Shown: in pieces, positions 5,335 through 6,926 of the stretch | Position numbering within the stretch: position 1 is the stretch's first letter | Layout: every line of letters begins with the position of its first letter | Assembly: GCA_002254405.1 (NCBI GenBank) | Contig: NJDH01000064.1 | Location: 1-6,926, forward strand | Reading direction: 5' to 3' | Length of the DNA stretch: 6,926 bases | Source: Candidatus Altarchaeales archaeon ex4484_96 | GTDB lineage: Archaea > Altiarchaeota > Altiarchaeia > IMC4 > QMZM01 | Notes under the pieces: model-generated | Databases searched by the model: none | What the model was told of the DNA's origin: nothing | What the model saw: only the letters and a program-made list of their open reading frames with translations | Made by a program: the position numbers and the translations under genes

Positions 5335-6345
5335 ATGAAACTTTCGGCGTCGATTAAAAAGAACATAATAAAAACCGTCGTCGGAGGGGTAACCAACGTC
5401 TCCTCGGGAACCAGCAGAAGATATACTCTCTTCTTCGAAGACGTGTTCTCAGACTATATAAAGCTATGCGAGGAATCCGGTTACTCGGATAACATTCGCT
5501 TGGTTGGTAAAAAGTGGATGAATCTGGTGATGAACAAACATTTTTCTGGGGTCATCAGTAAAATGCCGGTAGAGTTCTTCCTAAACAATTTCATGAAGGA
5601 GATGTGGATTCAGCTTGGTTTGATGTCGGATTTTAAATTGAAAAAAAAATCTAACCGCCTTATTATTGAAACCTTAGACGAGGGTCTCTCCAGAAAGATA
5701 AATGCTAATAACCTGATGATTGGATTCTACGAGGGTATTATGAACGTAGTATACGGGCATGAGTGCCAGCTTGTGGAGGCCAATCAGTCACTGCACAGAT
5801 GCTCTTATGTGTTTGATTTATCTGATGAGAGGTTTATTCCGCTCAAGTCTAAGGATAAAGATGAATATAATAAACTTAACAAGATATCTGGAGGGTATGG
5901 TTTTACCCTTGAGAATGCTTTCCAGAAAAATATTTTCATGTTGCAGGAAAACAACGATATCCTGTTCAGGGGAAAGACCATGTCTCCGGTGGAATGTACT
6001 CTATTTCATCTATTGGGTAATGAGAACCTAATTATAGATGAGTTATCCAATATATCCACTTGTTTCTTCAGTGAAGTAATCAAATTGGATGCAGGGGAGG
6101 AAAAGTTGATTTATTTATTGAAAAACCTCTTTCAGTTCATGGGTTGGGGTGTTTATCGTTTCATATTGGATTCGAAGGAGATTACCATGAACATAACTGC
6201 TCCACCCTATGGTCTTCAAAAGGAACCAGATAACTGGATTACACTAATCTATACCCTACTGGGTTATCTGAGGACCTTTAGACCCTATCTCACGGTAGAT
6301 GAACTGGAAAATAAAAATAAAAAGATAAGGGTTGTTTTTAATTAG
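5335..6345 (+). CDS. Putative two-domain V4R-like (4-vinyl reductase-type) signalling protein
   Basis: A 336-residue soluble protein. A segment near residues 125-162 (NNLMIGFYEGIMNVVYGHEC, then Cys156 in HRCSYVFDL) resembles the helix, glycine turn and cysteine-ended strands of V4R domains, which bind small molecules or metal. The C-terminal part (about 258-336) seems to repeat the same strand-helix-strand pattern: GWGVYRFILDSKEITMNI, then LLGYLRTFRPYLTVDE, but without cysteines. Between them, SPVECTLFHLL and the following helices could be a linker or helical domain. The family call is from pattern only and is tentative. An in-frame TTG at 5317 directly after the KaiC stop would add six residues; neither start has a clear Shine-Dalgarno sequence, and I prefer the ATG. 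As last gene of the cluster it may be the ligand sensor or effector for the KaiC-like ATPase. Confidence 0.7.
   Translation: MKLSASIKKNIIKTVVGGVTNVSSGTSRRYTLFFEDVFSDYIKLCEESGYSDNIRLVGKKWMNLVMNKHFSGVISKMPVEFFLNNFMKEMWIQLGLMSDFKLKKKSNRLIIETLDEGLSRKINANNLMIGFYEGIMNVVYGHECQLVEANQSLHRCSYVFDLSDERFIPLKSKDKDEYNKLNKISGGYGFTLENAFQKNIFMLQENNDILFRGKTMSPVECTLFHLLGNENLIIDELSNISTCFFSEVIKLDAGEEKLIYLLKNLFQFMGWGVYRFILDSKEITMNITAPPYGLQKEPDNWITLIYTLLGYLRTFRPYLTVDELENKNKKIRVVFN
6308..6325 (-). terminator. Oligo-T terminator for the radical SAM gene
   Basis: On the minus strand, starting 13 bases past the stop at 6338, the sequence reads as three T-runs (CTTTTTATTTTTATTTTCC). This is a typical archaeal oligo-U termination signal without hairpin. 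It lies inside the 3' end of the convergent V4R-like gene. Confidence 0.4.
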
Positions 6346-6926
6346 GATTTGATATAACCCCTTCTTTTTCTTTAATTGTTTGTAGATAGGGTATCTTACA
6401 CCAGTAGTCCCTTTCGTATCCAACAAAATGTCTTCTGGTTATGCACCCTGTTTTACATCTCATCAAGTGTTCACAATTTATGCATCCAGCGGGTATGGTG
6501 TTGTGTTCCCTGAGGAACTCACCAATTTTTTCCCTGTGAACCATGTTGAGGGGTTTTCCCTTCTTGATTAAATCGAAGATGTTGTAGAGGGGGTCTCTGA
6601 CGTTACAGCAAAAATAGATATCCCCTAATGTTGATATATATGTCATCAAACCTGCTTCCGCAACGCAGAATCCACCGGATATGTTTAGGGGTGTTTTAAT
6701 ATGTTGTTTAAACAAGGGCTCACCTGCTTCGATGTTTTTCGCTCCAGAGGAATGCGCGTAATCAGCCAGCATCTGCAGGCTGCTCATATAATCCCGCGGC
6801 AAAAGCTTCAAATCCTCAGCCGAGAAACCATTAGATGAAGTCATATCCCAAGTCCTGCAACGGGGAATCCCCATACTCCGCGCGAATTTGAATATATCAA
6901 GTATCTCATCCTCATTTTCAGAGGTC
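6338..6926 (-). CDS. Radical SAM/SPASM-domain protein, C-terminal part (cut by window edge)
   Basis: The frame is open from the stop at 6338-6340 to the window end, so the N-terminal part, including the radical SAM CxxxCxxC motif, lies outside. What is visible is the end of the barrel (DEILDIFKFARSMGIP) and a SPASM domain. Its cysteines are GFCVAEAG (codon at 6665-6667), a pair in DIYFCCNV (6605-6610), the canonical C-x2-C-x5-C-x3-C stretch CINCEHLMRCKTGC (6443-6484), and a last Cys in DYWCKI (6398-6400). These would bind two auxiliary 4Fe-4S clusters. The family modifies peptides or proteins (RiPP maturases, sulfatase maturases) or makes cofactors; the substrate cannot be told from this piece. 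The methionine at 6874 is internal, not the start. Its 3' end overlaps the V4R-like gene by eight bases. Confidence 0.85.
   Translation of the reverse strand, partial: TSENEDEILDIFKFARSMGIPRCRTWDMTSSNGFSAEDLKLLPRDYMSSLQMLADYAHSSGAKNIEAGEPLFKQHIKTPLNISGGFCVAEAGLMTYISTLGDIYFCCNVRDPLYNIFDLIKKGKPLNMVHREKIGEFLREHNTIPAGCINCEHLMRCKTGCITRRHFVGYERDYWCKIPYLQTIKEKEGVISNPN
6362..6374 (+). terminator. Possible oligo-T terminator for the KaiC/V4R operon
   Basis: The plus strand is pyrimidine-rich with T-runs (TTCTTTTTCTTT) about 17 bases after the V4R-like stop. This could end the operon transcript. It lies inside the convergent radical SAM coding sequence, so composition alone is weak evidence. Confidence 0.3.

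Noticed and set aside
5759..6031. Plus-strand frame of 90 codons inside the V4R-like gene
   Set aside because: It is an out-of-frame overlap with low-complexity basic sequence and no start signal.
1..6926. CRISPR array or insertion sequence
   Set aside because: No regularly spaced repeats, no transposase-like frame and no paired terminal inverted repeats were seen.

Overview
The window looks archaeal. Each gene that opens a transcription unit has a TATA-like A/T box about 25-35 bases before its start codon and no Shine-Dalgarno sequence, the pattern of leaderless or near-leaderless archaeal mRNAs. The gene content agrees: a soluble multi-PAS/GAF histidine kinase, an archaeal-style SpoIIM membrane protein, a single-domain KaiC/RAD55-like ATPase and a V4R-like protein. 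The DNA is A/T-rich overall. An uncultured euryarchaeal or related anaerobic lineage fits best, and I cannot name it more closely.

Layout, left to right. Bases 1-265 hold no gene. They contain two short hairpins, a 20-base block that matches the 3' end of a tRNA (T-loop to discriminator base) without the rest of the tRNA, two T-runs and the kinase promoter. Bases 266-2746 encode an 826-residue cytoplasmic sensor kinase (PAS-PAS-GAF-PAS-PAS-HisKA) whose ATP-binding domain stops right after the N-box. The missing C-terminal part of that domain is still readable in another frame just downstream (2748-2852), so the gene has suffered an internal deletion with a frameshift. Convergent to it (2853-3761, minus strand) lies a six-helix SpoIIM-family membrane protein.

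A 143-base divergent promoter region then separates spoIIM from a four-gene plus-strand cluster: a stand-alone CheY-like receiver (3905-4276), a small protein of no family I recognise (4307-4633), a KaiC-like ATPase (4636-5316, coupled to the previous stop codon) and a protein with two V4R-like halves (5335-6345). The last gene, on the minus strand and cut by the window edge, is the C-terminal part of a radical SAM protein with a complete SPASM cysteine set. Its stop overlaps the 3' end of the V4R-like gene.

Reading of the system (inference): the receiver, small protein, KaiC-like ATPase and V4R-like ligand-binding protein form one signalling module. The damaged kinase is the obvious candidate for its former or remaining phosphodonor. 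The kinase carries a duplicated PAS domain with a C-x10-C-x2-C motif that suggests redox, metal or cofactor sensing. The unrecognised 108-residue protein and the V4R-like protein, tied to a KaiC-like ATPase and a receiver, are the least described parts of the window.
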